Shown: positions 16,356 through 24,752, counted from the first letter of the stretch. The stretch is DNA of 64,000 bases from GCA-2731375 sp964590195 (GCA_964590195.1 CAZPWJ010000003.1:59164-123163), one strand, 5' to 3'. Numbers and translations are program-made. Notes: generated by a model not told the origin, from the letters alone.

Positions 16356-18286
16356 TGTCCGATGCTTCCCAGGACGCGCCCCAAAACGCCCGGGGTGAGG
16401 TTGAAGCTTATCTGGCGGAACAGGGCCAAAAGGGTCTGTTGCGCTTTCTCACCTGCGGCAGCGTCGATGACGGCAAAAGCACACTGATCGGCCGCTTGTT
16501 GTTCGACGCCAAACAGATTTTCGAGGATCAGCTTTCCTCGCTTGAAAGCGACAGCAAGCGTTTTGGCACCCAGGGCCAGAACATGGACCTGGCCCTCCTC
16601 GTCGATGGTTTGGCGGCGGAGCGGGAACAGGGCATTACCATTGATGTTGCCTACCGCTTCTTTGCCACCGACAAACGCAAATTCATTGTCGCCGACACGC
16701 CGGGCCACGAACAATACACCCGCAATATGGCGACGGGTGCCTCCACCGCGGATCTGGCCGTGATTCTGGTCGATGCGCGCCATGGTGTGGTCACGCAAAC
16801 CCGGCGCCACAGCCATATCGTTGCCATGCTCGGTATCAAACAGGTAATCCTGGCGGTCAACAAGATGGATCTTTGTGACTACGCCGAAGACGTGTTTGAT
16901 GCCATTGTCGCGGATTATATGCTGTTCGCCGGCACGGTTGGCCTGGATAATGTAACCGCCATTCCGCTCTCGGCTTTGCAGGGCGAGAATGTCCTGAATC
17001 CTTCTGATGCAATGCCTTGGTACAGGGGCGAAACGCTGATGGCCGCGTTGGAGAATGCCGATACTGGCGCTGACTGCATCAACGGCCCGGCGCGCTTTCC
17101 CGTGCAGTGGGTCAACCGCCCCGATCTGAGTTTTCGTGGCTATAGCGGTACTCTGGCCGCCGGCCGGTTGAGCCCCGGTGACGAGATCGTCGTGCTGCCG
17201 GGGGCCAAAACCTCGCGCATAGAACGCATTGTCACCCACGGCGGCGACCTGGCGGCAGCGGTGGCGGGCGATGCAGTGACGCTGACCCTGACCGACGAAG
17301 TTGACGTTTCGCGCGGCGACGTGATCGCCTCCGCCGACGGACGCCCGGAAACTTCCGACCAGTTTCAGGTAAGCCTTATCTGGATGCACGAGGACCATCT
17401 GCTACCGGGACGGTCCTATCTTCTAAAGACCGCCAATCAGATCGTGCCTGCTTCGATTTCGGAATTGAAATACAAGATCAACGTCAACAACCAGGAACAT
17501 GAAGCGGCCAAGGTGCTGGAGCTGAACGAAATCGGTATCTGCAACGTTACGATGGCTTCACCGATCGCCTTCGAATCCTATGGCACCGATCGTACCCTGG
17601 GCAGTTTCATTCTGATCGACCGCATGAGCAATCACACGGTCGCCGCTGGCATGATCGATTTCGGCCTGCGCCGCGCCACCAATATTCACTGGCAATCGGT
17701 GGCCGTGGACAAGCAGGCCCGGGCGCAACAGAAACATCAGCGCCCCGGCGTATTATGGTTCACCGGGTTGTCGGGCTCCGGCAAATCCACAATCGCCAAT
17801 ATTGTCGAACAGAAACTGCATGCCATGAACCGGCATACATATTTGCTGGACGGCGACAATGTACGCCACGGCCTGAACCGGGATCTTGGTTTTACCGATG
17901 CCGACCGAGTGGAGAATATCCGCCGCGTCGGCGAAGTCGCCAAACTGATGGTCGATGCCGGCCTGATGGTGCAAACCGCCTTCATCTCGCCGTTCAGGGC
18001 GGAACGCCGCATGGTGCGCGAATTGCTGGGGGACGGCGAATTCCTGGAAATTTTTGTCGATACGCCGCTCGAGGTTTGCGAGCAGCGTGATCCCAAGGGG
18101 CTTTACGAAAAGGCCCGCGCCGGCGAGATCAAGAATTTCACCGGCTACGATTCGCCCTACGAAGAGCCGGAGCAAGCCGACCTTACGATTGACACCGTTG
18201 CCCTGTCGGCGGAGCAGGCGGCTGATGAGATTATCAGTTTTCTGAAAGAGCGCGGCTACCTGGAAGCCGGCAATAGCGACGAATAA
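16355..18286 (+). CDS. cysNC: Fused sulfate adenylyltransferase subunit 1 / APS kinase (CysN-CysC)
   Basis: This 643-residue fusion joins the CysN GTPase that drives APS synthesis with CysC, which phosphorylates APS to PAPS. The CysN half has G1 GSVDDGKSTL at 35-44, DTPGHEQY near 114-121, NKMD at 169-172 and two EF-Tu-like beta barrels to about residue 440. The CysC half has Walker A GLSGSGKST at 471-479, LDGDNVRHGLNRDLGF, and the APS-binding FISPFRAERR. The reading frame is continuous, and such NodQ-type fusions are common in alphaproteobacteria. No PAPS or APS reductase or sulfite reductase lies nearby, so the PAPS could feed either cysteine synthesis encoded elsewhere or sulfation of surface glycans. 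Confidence 0.97.
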   Translation: MSDASQDAPQNARGEVEAYLAEQGQKGLLRFLTCGSVDDGKSTLIGRLLFDAKQIFEDQLSSLESDSKRFGTQGQNMDLALLVDGLAAEREQGITIDVAYRFFATDKRKFIVADTPGHEQYTRNMATGASTADLAVILVDARHGVVTQTRRHSHIVAMLGIKQVILAVNKMDLCDYAEDVFDAIVADYMLFAGTVGLDNVTAIPLSALQGENVLNPSDAMPWYRGETLMAALENADTGADCINGPARFPVQWVNRPDLSFRGYSGTLAAGRLSPGDEIVVLPGAKTSRIERIVTHGGDLAAAVAGDAVTLTLTDEVDVSRGDVIASADGRPETSDQFQVSLIWMHEDHLLPGRSYLLKTANQIVPASISELKYKINVNNQEHEAAKVLELNEIGICNVTMASPIAFESYGTDRTLGSFILIDRMSNHTVAAGMIDFGLRRATNIHWQSVAVDKQARAQQKHQRPGVLWFTGLSGSGKSTIANIVEQKLHAMNRHTYLLDGDNVRHGLNRDLGFTDADRVENIRRVGEVAKLMVDAGLMVQTAFISPFRAERRMVRELLGDGEFLEIFVDTPLEVCEQRDPKGLYEKARAGEIKNFTGYDSPYEEPEQADLTIDTVALSAEQAADEIISFLKERGYLEAGNSDE

Positions 18287-18290
18287 TCCT

Positions 18291-18890
18291 CTAGCAAGCT
18301 AATCCGGAAATCGCCGCGATACCGATTGCGCCGCTAGGGCCGAGGCGCGCGGCATTGCCAACATTAATACCGCCCAGGCCATAAACCGGCAGATCTGTCC
18401 GCCGGCGCAGACGGGCAAAGCGCCCTGGCCCTAAAGTGCGGGCGCCGGGATGGCTGGCGGTTGCAAAGACGGGCGAGAGCAACGCCGCATGCGCACCCAG
18501 ACGCGCCGCGCGCAGCAGGGCTGGTTCGGAATGGGCCGCCGCCGTGATCAGCCAGCCAGGTTTGCGCGGCAGGAGCGGCGGCCGGCGGACCTGCCATTCG
18601 GGCAGGTGCACACCATGGGCCTCCAGCTTCCAGGCCAAACGCCAATCACCGGCCACCAACAAGGACAGCTTTCGCGTTCGGCACAGGGCCATCAGGGCGC
18701 GGCCCAGCTCCTCGCGCCCGGCGACATCATAGTGGCGCAAAATTACCGCGCTGCCCGGTGGCAGGGCGTTGGCGGCGGTCAGCGGGTCCGGCAGACGATC
18801 AGCATCGCTCAGCAGAATGAGACGGGGTAGATAGGCGGTTTCTCCCGCTTCACGATTGAGGCGGAGGGACAGCTTTGTTAGGGTCGGGGC
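18291..18890 (-). CDS. ThiE-like thiamine-phosphate synthase, 5' end unclear
   Basis: The frame reads a short TIM-barrel protein like thiamine-phosphate synthase/TenI. It has YLPRLILLSDADRLPDP near the N-terminus, then LEAHGVHLPEWQ, then the phosphate-binding LSPVFATASHPG, and finally VYGLGGINVGNAARLG. ThiE joins the thiazole and pyrimidine moieties of thiamine. Conserved sequence clearly extends upstream of the first usual start (TTG at 18740) to about base 18860, but no ATG, GTG or TTG is present there. In-frame ATGs at 18896 and 18908 are cut off by a TAA at 18891-18893. The gene therefore uses a rare start such as CTG, has a nonsense change at its 5' end, or carries a base error. The coordinates give the open region. 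Confidence 0.7.
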   Translation of the reverse strand, partial: APTLTKLSLRLNREAGETAYLPRLILLSDADRLPDPLTAANALPPGSAVILRHYDVAGREELGRALMALCRTRKLSLLVAGDWRLAWKLEAHGVHLPEWQVRRPPLLPRKPGWLITAAAHSEPALLRAARLGAHAALLSPVFATASHPGARTLGPGRFARLRRRTDLPVYGLGGINVGNAARLGPSGAIGIAAISGLAC

Positions 18891-18911
18891 TTACATAGGA
18901 AAGAACATGCC

Positions 18912-19628
18912 ATGGCTTTGAGTGAGGAACCAGTCATCACGAATGTAGATGTCGCCGCCAACCTAGCCGAGGTCCAGGCCGCTATCGCCGCCGCCGCGCA
19001 AGCGGCGGGCCGGGAGGCCAATGATGTTGGGCTGGTGGCGGTCTCGAAGACCCAGGGCGCGGCGGATATTCTGCCGGTTATTCAGGCCGGGCAGCGGTTG
19101 TTCGGCGAGAACCGGGTGCAGGAGGCCCAGGGCAAATGGCCGGATCTGAAAGCCGCCAACCCTGACCTGCGCCAAGATCTGCGGTTACATCTGATCGGCC
19201 CGCTGCAAACCAACAAGGTGAAGGACGCGGTTGCTCTGTTTGATGTTATCGAAACCGTGGACCGGCCCAAGCTGGCCCGCGCCCTGGCCAAGGAAATGGC
19301 CAAGCAGGAGCGCCGCCTTGATTGCTTCATCCAGGTCAATACCGGCGAGGAAGAGCAAAAGGCCGGGATCTGGCCCGAGGAGGCTGATGCCTTTATCACC
19401 TTGGCCCGTGACGAATTGGGATTGTCCGTGCGCGGCCTGATGTGCATTCCCCCGATAGAGGAAGAGTGTAGCCTGCATTTCGCCCTGCTGCGCGAAATCG
19501 CCCGGCGCAATGGCCTGGCCGGGCTGTCCATGGGTATGAGCGCGGATTATGAAGTCGCGATCCAGTTCGACGCCACCCTGGTGCGGGTCGGCACGGCAAT
19601 TTTCGGCGCCCGCAAGCCCTACCCGTAA
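18912..19628 (+). CDS. YggS-family PLP-binding protein (PLP homeostasis)
   Basis: Members of the YggS/PROSC family bind pyridoxal 5'-phosphate and buffer its free level without a known catalytic reaction. The 238-residue single-domain barrel has LVAVSKTQGAADI, whose Lys carries PLP, then FGENRVQEAQGKW, LHLIGPLQTNKVKDAV, the central VNTGEEEQKAGIWPEE and the C-terminal LSMGMSADYEVAI and VRVGTAIFG. All are family signatures. ATG 18912 is chosen because it fits the conserved N-terminal helix. It diverges from the ThiE-like gene with almost no spacer, so their promoters overlap. Confidence 0.95.
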   Translation: MALSEEPVITNVDVAANLAEVQAAIAAAAQAAGREANDVGLVAVSKTQGAADILPVIQAGQRLFGENRVQEAQGKWPDLKAANPDLRQDLRLHLIGPLQTNKVKDAVALFDVIETVDRPKLARALAKEMAKQERRLDCFIQVNTGEEEQKAGIWPEEADAFITLARDELGLSVRGLMCIPPIEEECSLHFALLREIARRNGLAGLSMGMSADYEVAIQFDATLVRVGTAIFGARKPYP

Positions 19629-19638
19629 GACCTTATCA

Positions 19639-20136
19639 CTAACCGGTGATTTCGATTTCGCAGCTGTCGTCCAGATCCACCAGCAGTTCCAACAGATCAT
19701 CCCGCGCCAGGGCGACACAGCCTTCCGTCGGGCCGTATTCGGCGCTGGCCACGTGCATGAAAATGGCGCTGCCGGCGCCAGCCACGACCGGGTCGTCGTT
19801 GTAGCCCAGGATAACCACCAGATCATAGAGACCATCCGTCCGCCACATGCTTTCCGTGCTGGCCCCGTATGGCAGCCTGACGGGTTGATTATAGGCGGGA
19901 TCGCCGGGCGCATCGCACCAGCCGTCGTCTGGCTGGATTTTCGCCATGGCCAGTTGGCTCGCCGGCCGCGCCAGACGGTCGGCCCGGTACATCAGCCGCC
20001 GCAAGGGGTAACGGCCGCTGGGTGTTATGCCGTCGCCTTCCTGTTTCTGGCCGCCGATCCCGCTCCGACCCAGGGCACAGCGGTATTGCTGGGTGCCATG
20101 GCGCAGGAAACCATCGGCGGTGACGTGCAGCAGCAC
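19639..20136 (-). CDS. L,D-transpeptidase catalytic-domain protein
   Basis: This 165-residue protein consists almost only of a YkuD-type L,D-transpeptidase domain, which cross-links peptidoglycan or attaches proteins to it through an active-site Cys. The His in IFMHVAS and the Cys in PTEGCVAL keep the family's His-x(n)-[ST]-x-G-C spacing. Upstream, GDGITPSGRYPLR is the usual entry to the fold. I see no signal peptide from the GTG start at 20136, so export is unexplained; such short forms are common in alphaproteobacteria. It is convergent with yggS, 10 bases apart. Confidence 0.85.
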   Translation of the reverse strand: MLLHVTADGFLRHGTQQYRCALGRSGIGGQKQEGDGITPSGRYPLRRLMYRADRLARPASQLAMAKIQPDDGWCDAPGDPAYNQPVRLPYGASTESMWRTDGLYDLVVILGYNDDPVVAGAGSAIFMHVASAEYGPTEGCVALARDDLLELLVDLDDSCEIEITG

Positions 20137-20259
20137 AATAGATGACCTTTCAGCTCGAAGATGATTTCTTAACTTTCGGCGCCATATAGTTTCACATATT
20201 CGTCATGGGGGCGAGTATTCGACGCTAAATCTGGCAGCACATCATGGGGGTGATTTGTT

Positions 20260-20628
20260 ATGTCCGAAAATTTGTATGAAAACATTGGCGGCGCGTCGGC
20301 GGTCGAGGCGGCGGTGGATCTGTTTTATCGCAAGGTTCTGACCGACCCGGAGGTCTCGGCGTTTTTCGACAGCACCGATATGGATGGCCAGCGCGCCAAG
20401 CAAAAGTCGTTCCTGACCATGGTGTTTGGCGGGCCGCACGAATATTCCGGCAAGGATATGCGTGCGGCGCACGCCAAATTGGTCGATGATGGCCTGAATG
20501 ATAGCCATTTCGACAAGGTTGCCGGGCATTTACAGACCACCTTGCAGGAACTAGGTGTTGATTCGGGCTCTATCGCCGAGGTCATGGCCATCGCCGGTAG
20601 TACCCGAGACGATGTCTTGAACCGATAG
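20260..20628 (+). CDS. Truncated haemoglobin, group I
   Basis: This is a small 122-residue globin that binds O2 or NO. It starts with the group I pattern LYENIGGASAVEAAVDLFYRK, with Tyr23 at the B10 position that lines the distal pocket. FGGPHEYSG precedes the F helix, and His71 in RAAHAKL is the proximal haem ligand. Group I globins usually detoxify nitric oxide (NO dioxygenase) or handle oxygen. The next gene begins 6 bases after the stop and encodes a 2Fe-2S/FAD reductase, so the globin very likely has a dedicated electron donor. The ATG at 20260 follows a GGGGGTG ribosome site. Confidence 0.93.
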   Translation: MSENLYENIGGASAVEAAVDLFYRKVLTDPEVSAFFDSTDMDGQRAKQKSFLTMVFGGPHEYSGKDMRAAHAKLVDDGLNDSHFDKVAGHLQTTLQELGVDSGSIAEVMAIAGSTRDDVLNR

Positions 20629-20634
20629 ACGGCC

Positions 20635-21645
20635 ATGGCGCAGATAAATTTCGCCGCTGCCCGGCATGAACTGACACCGGACGAAACGGTGCTGGAATGT
20701 CTTGAGCGCAACGGCCACGAGATCCCATTTTCCTGCCGCACCGGGGTTTGCCTGACCTGTATGATGCGGCTGCGCGACGGCACGCCGCCCAGCGCCTCCC
20801 AGAACGGTTTGCGTCAGGGTCAGATCGAACAGGGCTATTTTCTGCCCTGCGTCTGCCGCCTGGCTGAAACCGGCGCGGACCTGGAGGTTGAAGCGCCCAC
20901 CGACGCGGAGCTGTTTGGCCGCGCCGTGGTCAGCGACCTTGCGCCGTTAAGCGCCACGGTCTGCCGTCTGCGTCTGCGCACATCGGTGCCGTTATTTTAT
21001 CATGCCGGGCAATTCATCAACCTGCGCCGTGGCGATGGCCTGATGCGGGCCTATTCCCTGGCCAGCGTGCCGCAGCTTGACGAGACCTTGGAGCTGCATA
21101 TCAAACGCCTGGGCGGCGGCCGCATGAGTAACTGGATTTATGATGATCTGCGTCTGGGCGAAGCACTTGATATCCAGGGTCCGAACGGGGATTGCTATTA
21201 TATCGGCGGCGATACCGCGCGGCCCTTGCTGTTGATCGGCAATGGGACCGGCCTGGCGCCGCTGTACGGCATCGCCCGGGATGCGCTGGCGCACGGCCAT
21301 AACGGACCTATCCACCTCTATCATGGCAGCCGCACCGCCAAGGGCCTGTATTACCGGGATGAATTAATGGCCCTGGCCCAGGCGCACGAAAATTTTCACT
21401 ACACCGCCTGCCTGTCCGGCGAAGAGAGCGAGGCGCGTGCCGCCATTGGTGCCCGGGAAGGCCGGGCCGAGGCCGTGGCATTGGGGGAGCATGGCAGCCT
21501 GGAAGGCTGGGGGGTTTATCTGTGCGGCTATCCGCCGATGGTAAAGACGGCAAAAAAATGGGCTTTCCTGGCCGGCGCGGCGCTAGAGGATATTCTGGCC
21601 GATCCCTATGAAATGCAAGATCTGCGCCGCCTGCCCCGCGATTGA
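20635..21645 (+). CDS. Ferredoxin-fused NAD(P)H:FAD oxidoreductase
   Basis: This 336-residue electron-transfer protein has a plant-type 2Fe-2S ferredoxin domain at the N-terminus, with ligands Cys34, Cys39, Cys42 and Cys72 in CRTGVCLTC and LPCVC. It is followed by an FNR-like module with the FAD motif RAYSLAS at 138-144 and the NAD motif GNGTGLAP at 202-209. Such proteins pass electrons from NAD(P)H through FAD and the iron-sulfur cluster to an oxygenase or haem protein. Six bases separate it from the truncated haemoglobin, so the globin is the obvious partner. ATG 20635 is the first start and fits the domain. The gene is convergent with the unnamed-family gene at 21663. Confidence 0.92.
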   Translation: MAQINFAAARHELTPDETVLECLERNGHEIPFSCRTGVCLTCMMRLRDGTPPSASQNGLRQGQIEQGYFLPCVCRLAETGADLEVEAPTDAELFGRAVVSDLAPLSATVCRLRLRTSVPLFYHAGQFINLRRGDGLMRAYSLASVPQLDETLELHIKRLGGGRMSNWIYDDLRLGEALDIQGPNGDCYYIGGDTARPLLLIGNGTGLAPLYGIARDALAHGHNGPIHLYHGSRTAKGLYYRDELMALAQAHENFHYTACLSGEESEARAAIGAREGRAEAVALGEHGSLEGWGVYLCGYPPMVKTAKKWAFLAGAALEDILADPYEMQDLRRLPRD

Positions 21646-21662
21646 TCGCGCTCTCAAAGCGG

Positions 21663-22187
21663 TCAACGCAGGGTAATTTTCGCCATCGGCATCAGATTGG
21701 GGAAGGGCGGCGCCGGCAGGCTGGCGCGATGCTGTAGATACGAGGCCGGCGGCCCGACAGTTTCGGCGGCGGCGGGCGCAATTCCAGCCAGGGCGGTGGC
21801 GGTCGATGGGTTAATCGTGCCGGGGTCATTGCCGGTCAGCTTCGCGCCATTCCTGGTTTTCGGACCGTCCGATATCAGGGTTGCGACGTTGCCGCCGATA
21901 TCCTTGCCCGTGGCCTCCGCCACCACCGTATTGGCCAGGGCGCCGGCGAAGCCAAGCGGGCCGCCAAACAGGGCGCCGCCGGCGAGGCGGGCGCCGGCGG
22001 AAATGCTGTCGTTGGTGGCCGAACGATAGATGTCACCAATCACCGGGATATGCTGCAACGGATTGACGACGTCCAGAAAATCGGAAAATTCCAGGCCATC
22101 CTTACCGAAGAATTCGCCATTTGGCACTGCGCCGGCCTTGGCCGGGGCCGCCGCGGTTGGGTTCGGCTGTGCGGAAATTATTGTCAT
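21663..22187 (-). CDS. Unnamed family protein with NPLQHxPVIGDxYR core (paralogue B)
   Basis: This 174-residue protein shares its core with the gene at 10806-11648: EFFGKDGLEFSDFLDVVNPL, then QHIPVIGDIYRSATNDSISA, then GARLAGGALFGGPLGF and ALANTVVAEATGKDIGGN. I recognise no named domain. The shared motif order is FFGxDGL, NPLQHxPVIGDxYRS, a Gly-rich helix-like stretch and EATGKDIxGN. The C-terminal third is Pro/Ala-rich and unlike paralogue A. Start ATG 22187 is preferred over a TTG two codons upstream. It stands alone between the ferredoxin reductase and ribA. Confidence 0.75.
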   Translation of the reverse strand: MTIISAQPNPTAAAPAKAGAVPNGEFFGKDGLEFSDFLDVVNPLQHIPVIGDIYRSATNDSISAGARLAGGALFGGPLGFAGALANTVVAEATGKDIGGNVATLISDGPKTRNGAKLTGNDPGTINPSTATALAGIAPAAAETVGPPASYLQHRASLPAPPFPNLMPMAKITLR

Positions 22188-22322
22188 AACCAATAGGAAA
22201 GCAAGAAGCGCGCCAATTTCGGGCTGTGTCGTTTCAAGGGCTTAGCCTGGTTCGTCCCGTTGGATAGGCAAGATTTGCCGGTGGAACGCCTGGGAAACCC
22301 ATCGAATCGGGGCAAATTTGCC

Positions 22323-23444
22323 CTACAGCAAGTGGCCCGAGCGGTCTTTCTTGGTGCGCAGATAAAAATCGTTGTGCAGATTGGACGGAAAGGCGTGGGT
22401 CACCCGCTCGCTGACCGTTATGCCGCAGGCTTCCAGACCGGCGACCTTGTCCGGATTATTGGTCAACAGACGGACCTGGCCAAAGCCAAGCAGACGCAGC
22501 ATTTCCGCCGCCGGGCGAAAGACCCGCTCGTCGGCGTCGAAGCCCAGGCGCAGATTGGCCTCGATGGTATCAAAACCTTCCGCTTGCAAGCTGTAGGCGC
22601 GTAATTTGTTCATCAGGCCGATACCCCGGCCTTCCTGCGCCAGATACAACAGTACGCCGCTGCCTTGTTCCGCCATCAGGGCGATGGCGCCGCGCAATTG
22701 TTCGCCGCAATCGCACTTTAGCGAGGCCAGCAGATCGCCGGTAAAGCATTCCGAATGCAGCCGCGTTAGGACGGCATGATGACGGTCGGGATCGCCAACG
22801 ATGATGGCCAGGTGCTCAACCCCGCCGTCCGCCGGGCGGAAGGCGACCAAACGGCAGTTTTCAGCGTCGGCCAGGGGCACTGGCGCCTCCGCTACTTTGC
22901 GCAGGGTTGCTGCCGAGCCCTGTTCGTAGTCGGCGATCTGCCGCGTCGTCACGGTCAGGTAGCGGGCTTCGGCGGTATAAATATCGGTTTGGTCCAGCAA
23001 GGGCACGATCACGGCGGAAGGCAGCAGACGCGCGGCCTTGGCCAATTGCACGGCGGCGCTTTCGGCAGGATGCGGGGCACGGCGCAGGCGCTGAAACGGC
23101 CCGCGCATGGGCTGGGCCAAATCCATGCTGCCGTCCGCCAGGGTTTGCACCAGTCCCACATCGGTATCGCCGTCGATCTGCAACAGTATCACGCCATGGC
23201 CGGTGGGTTTGATATGCAGGGCGTTGGCCCGGCTTTCCGTCAGCGCCAGGACCGGGCCGTCGGTCAGAATGTCACGGCTGTTGTACCATTCACACAGATC
23301 GCGCAGGCTGTCGGGGCTGGCCTGTTCCGCCGCCATGGCCAGGGCGTTGTCGCCGTCCTCGGTTTCCAGCACGACAGGCCGGCCCCGCCGGTACTCGGCG
23401 ATGGCGCGGTCGACGGCGATGATATTGGTGTCAGTGGCTGTCAT
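22323..23444 (-). CDS. ribA: GTP cyclohydrolase II with degenerate RibB-like N-terminal domain
   Basis: RibA opens GTP to the first riboflavin intermediate. The C-terminal half has the zinc site of GTP cyclohydrolase II, CFTGDLLASLKCDCGEQLRG, then LLYLAQEGRGIGLMNKLRAY and LLTNNPDKV. The N-terminal half aligns with the DHBP synthase (RibB) fold, but its acidic catalytic loop is changed (ETEDGDNALAMAA in place of the usual DDEDRENEGD pattern). It is probably not a working RibB, as seen in other alphaproteobacterial RibA proteins. ATG 23444 is preferred to the upstream GTG because it directly precedes the domain. No FMN riboswitch was recognised upstream. Confidence 0.9.
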   Translation of the reverse strand: MTATDTNIIAVDRAIAEYRRGRPVVLETEDGDNALAMAAEQASPDSLRDLCEWYNSRDILTDGPVLALTESRANALHIKPTGHGVILLQIDGDTDVGLVQTLADGSMDLAQPMRGPFQRLRRAPHPAESAAVQLAKAARLLPSAVIVPLLDQTDIYTAEARYLTVTTRQIADYEQGSAATLRKVAEAPVPLADAENCRLVAFRPADGGVEHLAIIVGDPDRHHAVLTRLHSECFTGDLLASLKCDCGEQLRGAIALMAEQGSGVLLYLAQEGRGIGLMNKLRAYSLQAEGFDTIEANLRLGFDADERVFRPAAEMLRLLGFGQVRLLTNNPDKVAGLEACGITVSERVTHAFPSNLHNDFYLRTKKDRSGHLL

Positions 23445-23619
23445 GATCGCCGCCGACAATATACCCACCAAGGCTATACCGCCAGTGTCGTTGGTCGATG
23501 TTTTTCGCCGGATATCCAGGCGCCAGGCACTATTTCGCTAATGCTTGCCGGATTCCTGGTAACTGCCTATATCTAGTACTCGTAACCCGCCAATTCACGG
23601 GGCAATTCCGGGGGCTGCC

Positions 23620-24306
23620 ATGACGGCGAAGAAAATACTTTTGGTTGATGACGAGGCGCCCTTGCGCGGCGCCTTGGCGGAACAGTTGGAACTACACGAC
23701 GAATTCACAACCACCCAGGCCGGATCCGGCGCCGAGGCGCTGGAAATAGCCAAAGGCGACCATTTCGATTTGCTCTTGCTGGATGTGGGTCTGGGCGACC
23801 TGGATGGCCGCGAGGTTTGCAAGATGCTGCGCAAGGCCGGCGTGAAATGCCCGATCATCATGCTGACGGCGGCGGACAGCGATGCAGACACGATTCTGGG
23901 ATTGGAATCGGGGGCCAATGATTACGTCGCCAAGCCGTTCAAGTTTTCCGTTTTGTTGGCCCGCATCCGTTCACATTTGCGTCAGCATGAACAGAGCGAG
24001 GACGCGGTTTTCACCATTGGCCCTTACACCTTCCGCCCCTCGGCCAAGCTGTTGTTGGAAAACGGCTCCAACCAGAAAGTCCGCCTGACGGAAAAGGAAA
24101 CCTCGATCCTGAAATACCTGTTCCGGGCCGGCGACAAGGCGGTTGGCCGGGATGTGCTGTTGAACGAGGTCTGGGGCTATAACGCCGGCGTCACCACCCA
24201 TACGCTGGAGACCCATATCTATCGTTTGCGGCAAAAGATCGAGGCCGACCCCTCCTCGGCCGAAATCCTGGTCACCGAACCGGGCGGTTATCGCCTGGTG
24301 CCGTGA
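23620..24306 (+). CDS. OmpR/PhoB-type response regulator
   Basis: This 228-residue two-component regulator has a receiver domain with Asp10-Asp11, the phospho-acceptor Asp55 (LLLLDVGLGDLDG), Thr83 and Lys105. A winged helix of the OmpR type follows, with KLTEKE-like RLTEKETSILKYLF and a recognition-helix region THTLETHIYRLRQKIE. It should bind DNA as a phosphorylated dimer. No sensor kinase is adjacent, so it is an orphan regulator here. Its own start is ATG 23620. The gene diverges from ribA with about 175 bases between them and converges on the small barrel-protein gene at 24339. Confidence 0.93.
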   Translation: MTAKKILLVDDEAPLRGALAEQLELHDEFTTTQAGSGAEALEIAKGDHFDLLLLDVGLGDLDGREVCKMLRKAGVKCPIIMLTAADSDADTILGLESGANDYVAKPFKFSVLLARIRSHLRQHEQSEDAVFTIGPYTFRPSAKLLLENGSNQKVRLTEKETSILKYLFRAGDKAVGRDVLLNEVWGYNAGVTTHTLETHIYRLRQKIEADPSSAEILVTEPGGYRLVP

Positions 24307-24338
24307 TACACCGGAACCAATATTTCAGCTTCATGGCC

Positions 24339-24644
24339 TCAGATCATTTGGCAAAATTCGACCAGTTCCCTTGAGCGCTCGACCTTGCCCTGCCAATGGC
24401 GGTCGAATTCCTTGATGAAGCCCTGCATGGTCTCTGAATTAAGCACGGCATCGGCCGCCGCCATATCGGGAAACTCGTAAAACGCAATATGTACGTTGGG
24501 CTCCACGCTGCTCCAGCCGCGCTTGGCGCTGACCGCGTTGAAACCTTTCAGGGCGTCAGGCAAATGCTCGTTCTGATACCAGACATCGAATTGCTCTTTC
24601 ACCGAAGGTTCCACTTCGGCGCGTACGATCAAATAGGCGGTCAT
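24339..24644 (-). CDS. Small dimeric alpha/beta-barrel (EthD/ABM-like) protein
   Basis: The 101-residue protein reads as a ferredoxin-like dimeric alpha/beta barrel: TAYLIVRAEVEPSVKEQFDV, then WYQNEHLPDALKGFN, then VHIAFYEFPDMAAADAVL and a C-terminal Trp/Arg helix. The YxxEHLPD-type segment recalls EthD and antibiotic-biosynthesis monooxygenase relatives, which act on aromatic or polyketide-like substrates or simply bind ligands. No catalytic role can be fixed from sequence. It is a single minus-strand gene; the carboxyltransferase gene diverges 160 bases away. Confidence 0.7.
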   Translation of the reverse strand: MTAYLIVRAEVEPSVKEQFDVWYQNEHLPDALKGFNAVSAKRGWSSVEPNVHIAFYEFPDMAAADAVLNSETMQGFIKEFDRHWQGKVERSRELVEFCQMI

Positions 24645-24752
24645 ATCACAGGTCCGTCAGTTGCGGAAAGATGCCGAGACTAGCTCGGGAAAACAGGAAT
24701 TCATAGCCCGCGACACGTTTCAAAAATTACAATTCAAGACACGGCGGTGAAC

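Noticed and set aside
16355..18286. cysNC as a frameshift join of two genes
   Set aside because: One continuous frame with both domains complete; this fusion is well known in alphaproteobacteria.
22310..22323. 14-base palindrome GGGCAAATTTGCCC just after the ribA stop
   Set aside because: No T-tract follows and it lies in no operator position; it could be a weak end hairpin but nothing supports it.
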